Under the pieces are notes generated by a model. That model ran no database searches and was not told the origin of the DNA. It saw nothing but the letters and a program-made list of their open reading frames with translations. Made by a program: the position numbers and the translations under genes. DNA of 64,000 nucleotides from Diphasiastrum complanatum (taxonomy: Eukaryota; Streptophyta; Lycopodiopsida; Lycopodiales; Lycopodiaceae), in NCBI GenBank assembly GCA_029204225.1, contig CM055092.1, positions 65,694,923 through 65,758,922 on the forward strand, given 5' to 3'. Position 1 is the stretch's first letter. Each line of letters begins with the position of its first letter. Positions 42,535-55,551 of the stretch are shown here, in pieces.

Positions 42535-42607
42535 GGGGATGTTCTAATTTTTAAGACTCCCATTGGTTGTCTGTAGTATTTATCCCTCTTATTCTGTTGC
42601 ACCCATT

Positions 42608-44374
42608 ATGTCAGATACTGGATCCCCTAGTTAGAGGTCAGGCCATAGTCGCAGGTCATTCCGCCTTTCCTCTATGGGCAAGAGTGAGCTCATTAGCTTC
42701 CTTAACCAGTTGTCTTCCTCATAGCAAGATAGGGTCTTACAACGCTTGAGGGATCGACGCGAGGCTCGTAGCTCCTCTCGATTGGTTGAGTACACATCAT
42801 CGACCGAGGAGATTCAGTACATTCCTTGTGTAGACCAGTCACATGTTTTCTCTTCCCGTGAGGGTCACTCCGATGAGGGTCGCACCCTCACCCATGTCAC
42901 TACTGCCAGTGCTTCCTCCCAACACTCTCGGGAGAGGAGGAGGAGCCGCCTTGGTGTCTCCTATTGCGGAGGATGTGGTGATGACCCTGACGTGGTCATG
43001 AAACTTGCACGTTCGCGTAGCTCATCTCGTCGTATGGAGTCCCTACTTTGAGATACACTGACCCAGGAGGTAGCACGTACGTCACACGATACTGCAACTC
43101 CTACATTTGTCACACCTCAAATTCCTAGCACTCCCACTTTCACCCCTCACATTTTCTCTCCCTTGCCATTGAGTCATTTCCACCTGACTATACGTCGTGG
43201 GGTCACGTTTCACCGTGGGGTTTTTAGCCCACTCCACCCTAGTCCCCCCCTATATATTCTCCTCTCCAGACGCCCCCCATTGGCTATTCTCCCCTTGGTA
43301 CCCCACAACATCAGTATTCTCCCACAACATCGACGAGACATCTTTCATACCTAAGGCCACCCCCGTGGACACTCCCATGGCCACATCTCCCATACCGGAG
43401 GGCACTCCCATAGACACTGCCATGGCCACATAGCCACCAGCTACCATACTGCCGTCATATGACATAGACAGAGATGGTCACAACATTGAGAATAACCATG
43501 GTAAGAGAGTCATCACGTGCATGAGAGAGCTCATGTATATCCACTTTCCTAGAGACATCTTTCGTGTATGGTGCAATGTCAGCGATGACCGCAAGAATCG
43601 CATCATTGACCAACTGCGTAGTGAGTTCCCTGTCCCATCCCAGGACATGGGATTCGCATGGAAATTGATGAGGTGCCGCATGGGAGCTGTGATGAGCCAC
43701 CAGAAATTGAATATCCAAGATGTAGTGAAAGCCGAGAGAGGCAGGCCTTCCTACTGGAGAAAGAGGACTGGCAACATGCGAAGAAACAGTATCGAGATGA
43801 TCCAAAACGCTTCAGACAGCAGCGAGAGGCAGCCAAAGTCTGACTAGAGACCATGGGGCCTTCTCACTTGGGCAGTGGCGGCGAGGGATATTTTTGAGCC
43901 CACTTTGTAAGTCTACCCTATATCCATTAATGATATTTGACTATTTATTGTTTTTCTTCTTTTTTTGCTCTTGGGAGTTTTTCCTAAGACACGTTCAAAT
44001 AAAATGCTCTCTTTATATGATTGAAATTTGAAATGTTCGTGCAGCGATCTATCGTGGTACGTATTCCCACACATGACGAGTACATGTATGCGTATTCCCA
44101 CGGTACGCAGGCAGTACTCGAGTTATTGGAGAGGCAGGGCATGCGTATAAATTGGGATACTGCTCCTCAGGTATGACATGAAATTCATTTTATGTTTTTA
44201 AAACTTGGTATTCTCTCTCACTCCCATATGATTGTTTGGAAGACTAATTGTTGTGTCTTGCACGTGCAAGAACAACAAGGTGACTTACCTCACCCCACGT
44301 CGACCTCGAGTATTATCCCGGACAGTCCAAACCTAACCCTAACCCTAAGCCTGAGAATGCTGCCAAACAGTATT
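42608..44374 (+). pseudogene. Plant transposon-type protein (Transposase_24-like), degenerate
   Basis: Base composition rises in GC here, unlike the flanks. A frame from ATG 42608 (MSDTGSPS) is Ser/Arg-rich and reaches 43051 apart from two TAG codons. A Pro/Thr-rich middle follows. 43521-43750 encodes IHFPRDIFRVWCNVSDDRKN and RSEFPVPSQDMGF, then a frame change leads to EDWQHAKKQYRDDPKRFRQQ and SHLGSGGE. That layout recalls the plant Ptta/En-Spm accessory proteins. A GTAAGT donor at about 43906, an exon at 44046-44170 (RIPTHDEYMYAYSHGTQ) and a third piece to 44374 suggest a spliced gene. Family assignment is by pattern only. Confidence 0.45.
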
Positions 44375-44611
44375 TAAGGCATGGTAGCCGCAGGAAATGT
44401 TTATTAACTAGTTACTTTTTAGGCTTTTTGCTCATTTGCATTTAGTTGGTTTTTTCGCGTACATCTATTGAGGTTCGCATAGGTTTTTATTTGTTCTATG
44501 ACAAGCATAGGTTGCAGTTATGTTTGAGGAGCACATTTAGTGTGGTGTTAACTATTTGAACGGTCCTATGCTTAGCATAAGTACGTAGTTAAAAAAAATT
44601 TTGAGGTTACG

Positions 44612-45494
44612 ATGTCAAGTAGTTCTACCTCTTCTATTCCAGTAGTTGTAACTCAATATGTTGCAACAAGTGCAACATCTTCATCTGACATTCCCAATGA
44701 AAGCTTTTTTTATAAAGCCACTCTTGAATTTGAACATATTTTGGTAAACGATGTGGCATCGTCATCATTTACCCGTTCATCATCTGAAATTCCTCAAGCA
44801 AGTACTTTTCAAGAAATGACGTTTGTAACTCAACTTGTATCAATCTTTTGACCTCGTCCTCCTCTTCAGATACAGGCTCGGACAACTAGAACATTGTTCT
44901 TTTGAACAAGTTGGATCATTGAGTGATGAGTCAAAAGCTTCAATTCACTCAGTTACTGATTCTAGTAAATCAATAGATCCACGTAAGTTTGTTGATCTAC
45001 GATGTTCGCTTTTCTCATGTTCGTAGGAGACCTTTTCAAAGTGATGTTCGTCGTGTTAAATCTAAAAGGACTATATTCGTTGAAAATTTAGAGCCTTCTT
45101 AGGGTCCAGAACATCCTGGGGTTGGAGCCAGAATTTCCAGTCATGAAATTCCAACACTTTCTCAACCAGTTCAAGCACCTATTAGTGTCACAGGTTCAAT
45201 TTATAGATCAGACTCCAAACAAAAAGAAAAATACAAGAGAGACTTGAGATCCTCACCTGATTTAACGAATCGTCAAAAACAGTTGATTACAAAATCTGAG
45301 ATTCGAAAGGTATGGAATATTATTTGCTGCTCATATTGTTGTTTGCAAAAGCTGAGTATCAGAGAAATTGAAGAATTAAGATTAAATTTTTTTTTACAAA
45401 GTAAGGATGAGAGAAATTACTATTTGTGTGCAACAGTGAGGCCAGACAAAAATTCATTTTTGTATTTTTTAAATGCTTTGGAGATTTGTCGCAA
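44612..45494 (+). pseudogene. Second transposon-type coding remnant
   Basis: Pieces of a frame with Ser/Thr-rich repeats (44612-44851) are followed, after frame changes, by 45244-45490. The latter has a Cys-rich segment (CCSYCCLQKLSIREIEELRL), then NFFLQSKDERNYYLCATV. The C..CLQKLS..EI...R..F pattern resembles N-terminal parts of some DDE-type transposases or their accessory proteins. I cannot name the family. It is cut off by desaturase copy D at 45495. Confidence 0.35.
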
Positions 45495-47359
45495 ATCCAC
45501 ACACCAACTGCACCAAACATGTAATATTTGTTATATAGAAAGATGAATACACAAGTAGTCCTCTTGACAAAAAATTCCAACAGTGTATCTCACTAAGCAT
45601 ATTCTAATTGGACTAAGAAACATGTGTGTTTTGATTATCAACAAACCTGTGATAAGATATATAGCTCCATCATTGTGGAGATTTCGTAGTTGCTATAAAG
45701 AAATGGAAGGATGACAATGTAAACAACATAGGAGAGTTTTGATCCCCAAAAAACCAAAATTTCCAAAGGTGTCATTTTTGCGCTAATGCCTCTAAATGAA
45801 CAACCACACGTTACACATAACAAAGAGCACGCATCAGTGTGACAATCCAAGAAATAAACTTGATATTTGGTACATATCATTTGCAATTTTAGCAAATGAG
45901 ATGGAAATAAGTATATGAATCTGGATATTTTAAGACTTAGTGCAAATTAAGAGATATAATACTCACTGTCCAATTTTTCCTGTGAACAAGGCTTGAAAGT
46001 CATCGAATCAAATAGACTTCAATGTCATTAGACCATAAAGTGGCCATAGGTATATGTGCTGCAATGCACAATTCACAATTAATTCACCTAGAATGTTGAA
46101 AAAGTACTTGCAAAAAAATTTAATGCTAAAAGGATTCATAAGGCATTCATAGCTCGAATGATGGCATTGGTAACTACGTGGGCTATTAATGTAACCTCAT
46201 GACTGGCGATGATCACAAGCATACCAAAGGAGTGCTCATGGCTTTTCTGGGCCCTGATGCGTTGCAGAGATACGTGGGCAAAGTTTGTGATGCAGCTGAG
46301 AAGCACATAGCTGATCATTGGGAGTGGCGTAGCCAAGTGGTTGCGCAATATTTGTGAATTTGTTTATAAGGACTCGTGCACTAAGTCTTGTGGTAAAGAC
46401 AACAAATATAGGTCACAACTGAAATAACAAATCTTAACAATCCACAATTGTAAAAACCTGTCAACTGATGTAGGAAATATGTTGCAATGTGTAAGAAAAT
46501 ACATGAAAGTACCTTGTTCCTATGAAAATAAGCCTCAACGCGCTCTTTCAATGCCAAATAAAAGGGTTCTTTCACAATGTCCAAGTACTCCACATTGGTC
46601 ATGCTTAAGTCCTCATCGCTGGCATCTATTTCACCAACACAGTACTGGTCCAACAATTTCCTGATAGTCGTTGGAAGATGTCAAGGACTTTAGGACATAA
46701 GCACAAAAGATCAGCGGACACAATCTATGACTTCATGTACTGTTGAGTTATAGACTTTCTAGGATTCTATACCATCTATGCGTCTCTCTGCATCGGCTAT
46801 CGTCTTTTTGTTATCTTGTCCTCCAACTCAAAAGGCTTACTGAATTTGAAGGAGATTATTGTTTTAGCATTGGCCACACAATGCTAATCCGGAAATTGTG
46901 TGGAAAATAGCTAACTATCAGTATATTACTTTCTTGGTTTGCTTGCAGTTAAGAGCATGCTTAGCATGTATATACCAGACATAAAGCGGATGATAGGAGT
47001 TGAATAAATATGTCGAATCTTGCCCTGCTCGCACGTGAATAAGACTTCCTCCAGAATGCTTTGGCACCCTGTTAGCAGAGCCCATGGATCAGTCTAGTGC
47101 ATATGTTTAGCTACCATCCAAGGGCATATATAAAATATGAAGTACGATGCATAATTATCCCGTTCATGATTAGAAACTGGCCGTAGCTCTCTACGCACGT
47201 CGACCAAAATGCTCATAAGAAGGAGAATGCTGAAATTAATTTCATAAACTAAAGACGCAACAGCGCAGAATTCCTACAGGACTTTTGGAAGACAAGATAA
47301 GAAGTGGTACCATTTTGTCACATCATACACCTTCCCATCAATTACCAGCGAGCAATGCT
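45495..47359 (-). pseudogene. Front-end desaturase, copy D, internally deleted
   Basis: Remaining exons in coding order (minus): 47359-47311 (truncated b5 exon), 47068-46976 (heme motif, mutated to HSGG), 46660-46513, 46058-45967, 45791-45647 and the first ~13 bases of the next exon (45507-45495). The four exons carrying box I, box II and their neighbours are missing and replaced by a ~140-bp cytochrome P450 fragment at 46203-46344. Box III is gone, and the 5' side is cut in the first b5 exon, fused to intron DNA of copy E. Surviving exons 45791-45647 and 46660-46513 are open and identical in length to the other copies. Confidence 0.88.
46203..46344 (+). pseudogene. Cytochrome P450 exon fragment (CYP85-clan-like)
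   Basis: The plus strand reads, without a stop, TGDDHKHTKGVLMAFLGPDA, then LQRYVGKVCDAAEKHIADHW. The GPDALQRYVG and AEKHIADHW segments match the region after helix C of CYP85-clan enzymes such as CYP716, which often read FGPEALQRYVG. The fragment is inserted antisense to copy D with sharp borders. The right border shows microhomology GCAATATTT with the intron. No other P450 sequence is in the window. Subfamily is inferred. Confidence 0.7.
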
Positions 47360-47365
47360 ATAATT

Positions 47366-48456
47366 AAAAAGTTGGAGCATTAAAAGTATTTATGTTCTTT
47401 TATGAAAAAATGGTTTTGACCCATGAAAGGTACAAATTTGGAGAGTTGACTTGAATTTAACATACTCATCAAAACATAATGATTAAGGTGGCATGTGAGA
47501 AGTATGAATTACAGCATATGTTATTTTGACAAAGTAGACCTTGAGATTGGCACTTGTCCAAAAGATAGATTGTTCACATTCTTTGACATGTGGCTTATAG
47601 CTTTCCATACAAGCTTGTATGTCTTTTTTTAAAATATCTAGGGCCTACACTTGTCTTAGGCTTAAGGCCTGTTATGAACAAGTTGGCATTTGCATATTCT
47701 ATATATGCATACATTTATATACTAATACATAGAAGCATCTATACAAACTCATCTTTAACCTTAGGATAAAGATTTGCATCATTTATATTCGACTTGCCTT
47801 GTTGGTTGAAATCAAGTTCATTCTGAAGTAGTCTTTCTTCAACTATCTTTACAAAGCTACAAATCTATGTACATCTTGATCTAGCTAGAAGATTATATAT
47901 TTATTAGCATTTTCAAAGAAGAATTTGATTAAAATAAGAGCTTAAAGAACTTATGGGTCTATAATTACATAAAGGAGATGCTAGTTTTTTTTAGCATGTG
48001 AATGCATCTGATGTTTGAAAGATTTAGCATGAAACTATACAAAAGCATGATAATAAGTTTCTCATTTTTTATGCAGATTGAACATCACCTATTTCCAGGA
48101 GTGTGTCACATGCACTACCCAAGTATTCAACCCATTGTGGAGGCCACTTGCAAAGAGTTATTCCATACAAACGTCATGCTTCAGTATGACATTGTGGTTT
48201 TAATGCTAACAATTATTCCTCAATCATTGAATTGTGTATAAGTGTATGATTTTTCATGCTTCAATTTATTCGTTTACGTGTACAACTTTAAATCAACTTT
48301 TAAGTTCAACTATGTTTCTTGTGTCTTGCAATTTGAACAACTACCTATGACCTTCAATTCGGTTCTCCCTTGTAGTTTTTTGCAGGAGTGAAAGGCCATT
48401 TTACACACTTGAAACAAGTTGGATTGAAGGATATGGATCTCAGATTAGCTGGTTGA
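47366..48456 (+). pseudogene. Front-end desaturase, copy E, 3' end only
   Basis: The copy starts within the last large intron and holds exons 48077-48183 (IEHHLFPGVCHMHYP, box III minus its first Gln from the previous exon) and 48376-48456 (FFAGVKGHFTHLKQ to LRLAG, TGA). A 4-bp deletion near 48160 makes the first of these 107 bp in place of 111 and shifts the frame. It lies head to head with copy D and is followed by the duplicated 3' flank. Confidence 0.85.
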
Positions 48457-51244
48457 TAACATCCTTTAAGCATCAAAGATGAAATAGAAAATTAATGGTA
48501 AGAACATCCAATTCTCATATTCAATTATTGAACTTATTGTATTTCAACTATATTGCCTCCAATTCTAGTTTTAGATAATCAAATTTCTTACTATAGTTTG
48601 TGCTTTAGAGAAGATAATTTTCATTTTTTCTCAATCTCGAATTAAAACTTCCAAGTGTTAGAATACCTATACGTTTAGGTTTTACTTTTGATATGAAGCT
48701 CTCTTGTGGTTTAAAATAGTGCAACACAGTCATAATGGACAATATAAGGGATAGCCAAATGTAAAGACACATAATATATTGCACACTACAAAAAGAGAAA
48801 TGCATCCATCATAATGTAATCACATAAATTTTTTGTACTAACTGTGAATTTTTTTTAATTGCAGATTTGAAAACTTCAATCTCTTGGATATTCTAGATGT
48901 AAGAATGCTAGTTCTACACAAGTGATATAGTGAAAGAAATGATGCAATAAATTGTTCTTTTTTAAATGCTAAAGTATTGAGTTACAAGGGCTATTGGCTA
49001 ATGATAGCTAAATAAATAGTATCACAAGGCACTTACTTGTATTGACAAAGGCTTTCATAGTATTTGAACTTATGTAACATTAGTGTGCATTGAATGTGAT
49101 CTATGATATCTTTCTGCACCTTGAGGATGGCAATCTAACTCTACTTGCACACAAAGAAAGTGATATTCAAGAAAAAAAACTTTAAGGACTAATCATGAAG
49201 ATGTACATCAAACTTGTCTAGACCTTGATAACTTGATACAAGATCTAAATCATTGCTTAAAATCATTCTTGAAATTCCTAATGGATTCATTTGATCCAAA
49301 CCTATACACAATATATTATACCTAATCTTGATGTTTTATATCAATAAATTTTAACAACGTTAAGACTAGTTCAAAAAATGAAATCTAGTAGAAAGCCAAG
49401 TTCCATACCTCAAATGAAAATTTAGAAATGAATGTATGAATGATTCGAAACCTATTTCTGATTCTAAAGAGTAGATTTCCTTATAAAGAAGAAGATGCTT
49501 CATGTGTTTCCAACTTGAACAATATGTCTTACAGTGATTCTTGATGACTAACTTCACCAGACTTCACAAAATGGCTACTGGCCCTATTAGCACCCTCCTA
49601 ACTTGATTCAATGATGAATAGAGCTTGGATATCATGTGAAAAACTTGTCAAAGATTAGCTTAAGGATCTATGACCAAAATGATTGCACTTAACATAAGCA
49701 ACTTGGACTCCCAAACTTGACAATGTTAGGCAATAACAGTATTTAGTCTAAGGAAGAGAGATCAAAATACATAAACATCACATCAATGGAATATCAAACA
49801 TGAAGAGTACGGGATATGAACTTCCAACCCTTGTATTAGGCCATGGCATCCTCAAATCACCCCAATAAATAAGTCTCAATGGTTTCTACTATCTAACTAT
49901 GCAGGCAAATAAGCACATTGCCAATGTCTTCACTACTTACAAGCTTGCTTTCAAAAGCTCCAATATTCACTACTCAATGTATGATAAGTATGCATAAAAG
50001 AGGCTCAAATATAGTGAAGAGTACTCACACTTAGAGGCTGAGTCTATCTTAGCCTTTCATTCATCTGACCTTTCTATTGTGGGCCGTTGATCAAGATGTG
50101 AGGTGTAGATACAATCTTGACAAGTTTCAAGGGTAAATATTGTATCTACACTACAAACTAGTAATAGATAAGATGCATGTCTCTATAGACTTCAAATACA
50201 TGGATTTGAATGTATCTAGCATAGAAAATGAGACCTTGTACTCAAGTTACTATTGGCCTCCAAATAGACAAGTTGAGATTTAAATGATTATTCACAGAAA
50301 GGTAAAAATTTTCAGGTATATCATTTAGATCACCTAATTTAGTATAAAATCGTGTTTTTTTATGAGTCAATTCCCAAATTATTTGGAAACATTCATACAA
50401 AAAAATGTATTTTGCAAAAAATCATGACCAAGATAATTTATGAGTTTTATAAAAAAACATCATAATAAGAAAATGAAATAACATATGAAGCCTAAAAAAC
50501 TCTTTACCACCACAATCCATCACAACTAGATGAGGTTCACTATGAGGCAAACTTCAATAGTGGCATGATGAGAGGACATGCGAGGTATATTAGTGCAACT
50601 CTAGTAGAGGCAAGACAAGAGGGCAATCTTATCATAATATACAAAAGAATGAGCACATTCAAATGTAATTTGTGAGCTTTAGAAGACTCTTCTTGAAGTT
50701 ACAAATATAGAGAAATTTTTAATTGCTCGCCATTTTCATGATGTTCTATCCAAGAGGCATACTCCAAATCCTCATATTCCATCCAATAATTCTAATTATT
50801 TTAATATACTATCCATGAGATTCAAGTATTTTCTAGACACCAAAATTATGACCACTAAGATTGACATCCTAAACATTTTCGGATTAAATATTAGTTAATG
50901 GCTAGGATAATGCAATCTTCATCTTCCAATTTTGTGAGTCAAGGTGATTGACATGGTTGGTCCCCCAATAAGAGACATGGTGGTGAAGATCTCCTTTCCT
51001 CTTCTTGAGGAAGGTATTCCACATATCAAACATATAAGACACCAAAAGACAGCTATGCTCATACTAGGGTCTTGCATGGCTCAAGATCCCTCTCACATGT
51101 GTACATACTTCTTACTAGTAAGCAAAAGTTGAGTTAAGGCAATTGATTCAAATGGTTGGTCCCCTTTAATCCGAAGAGGTTGGATCACTTTTCTACCACC
51201 CCTTTGATGTCTACTAGGGAAAAGATAAGACATTCATAAGCTTA
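48457..51244. other. 3' flank of desaturase copy E, no gene seen
   Basis: Direct copy of 4414-6972. It keeps a ~200-bp piece (50535-50760) that block A has lost. No gene is recognised. Confidence 0.6.
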
Positions 51245-52130
51245 TGTTGGATCTATATCCTCTCCATCCCTATCTCTCTACTAATTTACTAGCTGTTGTA
51301 AATACTTGTACACTTGCACACACTCTGTAGAAATACACTTGTTCTCTGATAGTCTACAAAAATACAAAAGGATCAGTGACAATGTTTCCTCGATTGTTCG
51401 AACACCTTCATCTATTCGATCATCTTTGATTATTTGGCCATCCTCGATAGTTCGACATCCTCGAATAATCGGCCGTAATCCGACTATCAACAGATCAACA
51501 AGTACATTGAAGCACGCTCGGACAAAATCTCTAACTGAATTAGATATTGTCTGAAGGCAGTCGACTGCCAACATCACGTAGTGCCTTAATCTTAATTGTA
51601 AACTATTGTTGCTCAGTTAGCTCCTAAAGACATTGTAATGATCAATTGAACATCTACAGTGCAATTGTTTTGTTTTTTCTCTCTGTTATTACGGAGTATT
51701 ATTTCAAAAAAAAACATGACTCTGACTACATTCAAAATGTACCTATTCGGGACCGAATAATCAATGTTCTAGTAATCTAGGTCGTGTATATTGTGATTGA
51801 TGCTCAGTTTTATTCATTTTCAGATTATTTCTTGCTAGCAGATAAACATATTTGTAGATTAAATTATTCGTATGACTGATAGCTTGTGTTGATTTGTCGC
51901 TCTAATTCCCACACCTAATATGCTTCCGCAAAGCTAAATCTGAAATCGATGTAATTCGTGCATGGCTATGGAATCGATTATATTGATCCAGTGTTTTTGA
52001 AGTTGTGATCAAGTAGCACAGACCTTGAACTATTGAATTCGGTCTGAATATGATAGACATCATTGCATGCACCGAGGATTTTCACTCGCTTCCTTGTGTC
52101 ATGACACGCAGACCTCACCAAATCCCAACA
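51245..52130 (+). mobile_element. Copia-1 5' LTR (block E)
   Basis: 886-bp copy of the 6973-7866 LTR with TGTTGG and CCAACA ends. The adjoining primer-binding site at 52131 carries one C to T change. Confidence 0.83.
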
Positions 52131-52286
52131 TGGTATTAGAGTTGTAATATCTACTCTGTGATTATTTTGAAGTGGACTTAAAGCTTACATTATTAGAACA
52201 ATTGTTTTGATAAAGAGCAAAAATTTGCTGTAATTATTTCCAGTCATATAATCTACTAGCTGCATACACTCATCCTAAACTTTCAA

Positions 52287-53075
52287 ATGGATTCGCAATC
52301 ACGGTCTATACTAATGGTAGAGAAACTTGATGGTTCGAATTACCATCTATGGAAATTCAAGATGAGAGTAGTACTGGTGGCCAAGGAGCTTTAGAAAATA
52401 GTCGTTGAAACCGAAATACTTTCCAGTGTCGACGAGCAAGGCATTTCCACATGGAAGCTCAGGGATGGCAAGGCATTTGCCTTGATTACCCTTAAGATCT
52501 CCGACATACAGATTGGCCACATCATACTAGCCCAATCTTCTAAAGAGGCTTGGGATATATTGAATACATTATACTAAGTGAGGGATGTCATTTAAAAGTT
52601 GCATCTGAGGAGAAACTTCTTCTCACTTAGAATGTCAGAAAGTGATTATGTTCAGAATCACATTAATCAGTTCAAGACTCTATTAGAGCAAATGGCGGTA
52701 ATAGGTTCAATGATTGAAGACTCTGAAGCTGTAATGACCTTATTGTCCAGCCTACCATCCTCATATGAAAACTGGGTGATGATTATTTCCACACACTCAG
52801 ATATTACATTGTCCAAAGTCATAATCATATTGTTGCAAGAGGAGACAAGAAGGAATGGAGTATCCTCGTCCTCCATCAATGACTTGCAAACATTATTCCC
52901 TACTCAGAACAAGAAGAGACTATTCTACAAGTATTGCAAGAGGATGGACCATGAAATCCAGAACTATCAGATCTTGAAATTCAACAACGACAAGAAGAAA
53001 TAGTCAGATCAACAAGCCCATGCAACAAACACAAAATAGAAAATCCAAGAAGACGACGATGACGAGCATGAAGCC
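52287..53075 (+). pseudogene. Copia-1 gag remnant (block E)
   Basis: ATG at 52287. It has the same early TAG as the other copies. The middle is open over 52599-53003 and includes FYKYCKRMDHEIQNY, the degenerate zinc knuckle. It lacks the ~60-bp basic stretch present in block A. Confidence 0.8.
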
Positions 53076-53480
53076 TGGAATATTAGAGGGCTTAATCTCC
53101 CCATCTGTCACTCTCTTCTCTTTAACTATCTTCTGTCTCTTCAGCATTCTAACCTTGTGGTTTGTCTTCAATAAACAAAACTAAGTGGTTTTCTCCTTGA
53201 CGTACTTACTAAATCTTTTCCCTGAAACTTTAATTACTTCTACACTCCTATTACCCGGGAGGTTTGGTGAGTCTTGTTTTCACAGACGAGAAATTCGCCT
53301 CACATTTCTCTCTCCCTGGTGGTCATGTTAATATTAGTACTATCTCCAAATGTGGGTTTGCCTTTTACATATTCAATATTTTCCCCACTCTTGTGGTGAC
53401 CTCTAGAGTGATAGTTCTCATAACTCCCTTCTTTCTATTCTTGCTGGTGACTTTAATATGTATCTTGGTGTCAAAAATGG
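53076..53480 (+). pseudogene. LINE endonuclease fragment (block E)
   Basis: It begins WNIRGLN at 53076, has the same TAA at the catalytic Glu, and ends in GDFNMYLGV. The segment ASHFSLPGGHVN followed by AFYIFNIF is readable in one frame before the frameshift. Confidence 0.75.
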
Positions 53481-54795
53481 TGAACTCCTGCAACTTTGTC
53501 ATGGCACAAACAAGACACGAAGGTCGAACGAGAACGATTTGTGATGGTCAACGTGACTTTGACTCGAAGCACGAATGATTCGCGAATCGTAAACACACCT
53601 CCAAGATCGCAAACTGCAAGGGAACACAAAACGAAAACTACGAAAAGAAATGAAAAGAACGAGAGCAAACGAGAGATTACGAAACAAATGAAGAGAAATC
53701 TTTCGCGCTGCCAGCTGGCAGCTCAACGGGCTTCTCGCCCAGTTGAAATGATTTATGGCTTTAACTCGTAAGGATTGCCTAGTGAAGATCTGACTAGGTC
53801 CTATTGCATGCAACCAAAAGGACACATGTGGAGCAAAACCACCCAACCAACAGGAAATGGCTAGTCAATACCCTAACCACTTCACCCCCATGCCATGGTG
53901 AATGAATGCAAGAGAGGAGGGGCTCCTGGCTATAAGGATCAGAAAATCCAATAGGTAGATGGGCGAGTTTCCACTAGTATATATTCTCTCCCATGAGGAG
54001 AGTATTCCTCTTAGAATCCCCATGCAACCTAGAATAGCAATTGACCTCCTATTCTTGCATTATAACAATCAAACACCATGCAAGTGCTCCATAGTCCAAA
54101 TATCGGTCTGGGACCTCATATGATTATTAATTACTATACTAGCCAAGCCCGGAATAATGAGGCACAACTAGTAACCATGTACACTAGAGTGACTTGCTAT
54201 CCATGTCAGGAGTTATTCCAAATTCCACATATTGGACATGGACGTAACATTCTTCCCCCCTTAAACCAGTTTTGTCCTCAGAACGAGTAACTAGGGAAGA
54301 TCCAATTTGTATGCTTTTAACTCTTTCTCATGAATAATTATCCTCAATCTAACCAACCAACCTAACCAAGCACCCAGAGATTCCTCATATGTTTATTTCT
54401 AATTTTGAGTACTCTATCAAATTCCAAAGGTACATTGAGCGATAAGTCCTCCAAATGGGTAAAATCTTTAGTATATCTAAATGTCATCATATAAACTAAA
54501 TTCATATGATACATTGGATGAGCAGTTGAGCAGTCAACGAACCATGAAGGTCAAGTTCAAAAGCTAACAAATCAATTGTTTAACTTTCACATTTACCTAA
54601 AAATTAATCCTTAGTCTGACTTCAATATCAAATAAGTACTTAGAGATGGAACAATTCTCCAATTATCTATCTCTGCATTGAAGTACTATATCGACCTTTA
54701 GAAGTACACTAAGCGATAAATTTTCCTAATGGGTCTGATTCTCTCCAATCTAGTAACGTCACTTTCATGTAACCTCAATTTACATGAATAACTGG
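53481..54795 (-). mobile_element. Gypsy LTR with leader and longer internal stub (block E)
   Basis: The LTR starts TGTTACG at 54249 (minus strand). The leader lies to its left down to about 53481. Internal sequence extends to 54795, longer than in block A, and is the mirror of 22181-22742. No protein domain can be read. Confidence 0.65.
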
Positions 54796-55551
54796 GAGAA
54801 ATGTCATTTTACATTGGAAATCAATGTTCAAAAGTTAAGAATCCGAACAATTATAGTCCAAGACTATCCACCATTACTTGTAGATCTATCATGAATGCTT
54901 TTTGGTACCAGTGCACTTATATTTTTTCAAAAACTAAAGTACAAAAATTCATTCCACCAAAATCTCTTAGGAGATCCATCAAGATAAAAAATGACTTTAA
55001 CTCAATCCTGAGTATGCCAGATACTCTCTTGACTTAAGTGCTTTTATTCTTAACATCATATGCAAGAAAATAGCAACCTTCAATTTTGATATACTTGTCT
55101 GTCTCCTAATGAATAGAAGATTTAGGCTGAGAACAGCACACAAGCATTCCTTGAATACAATCTGTAAAGGTAAGAAAAATTTTCATAAGTAAGTAATCAC
55201 GTAATGAAGATATATTAAATGCTTCTTGCTGTTTTATGCTTTAACATTGGCATTGTCAATGGAAATAGTTCTCAGAATTGCAGCTAAAGAAATTTCAATT
55301 TTATTTTGCAGTGACCACTGGAGTTTAAACCTGATCTCTATTAAGAGATACGTAGATAATAGTATTAAAGGTTTTTGTGTCAAGATGAATTCGGCGAGCA
55401 ATATGCAAATAAGGATGTAGATATACACCTTCCTTATTTAAGTAAATATATTCCTACAGATGTTCCCCATTCCGTGGAATGGCAGATCGTCAATTTGGAG
55501 GTAAATTCTATCTTTCTTAATAGCATTTTGAAATCAGTATTCTAATGTACT
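54796..55551 (+). pseudogene. Ulp1-like protease fragment (block E)
   Basis: Exon 55312-55500 equals 10371-10559 in length and carries the same SDHWSLNLISIK segment. The sequence 54801-55165, absent from block A, may be an upstream exon region: FWYQCTYIFSKTK at 54898-54936 loosely recalls the segment before the catalytic His in Ulp1. Similarity stops at 55551, where a 1.3-kb deletion relative to block A joins it to the hypothetical gene, so the Cys-bearing exon is lost. Confidence 0.55.

Noticed and set aside
43250-43465. Minus-strand Gly/Met/Val-rich frame
   Set aside because: Arises from the Pro/Thr-rich repetitive stretch of the plus-strand transposon-type gene.
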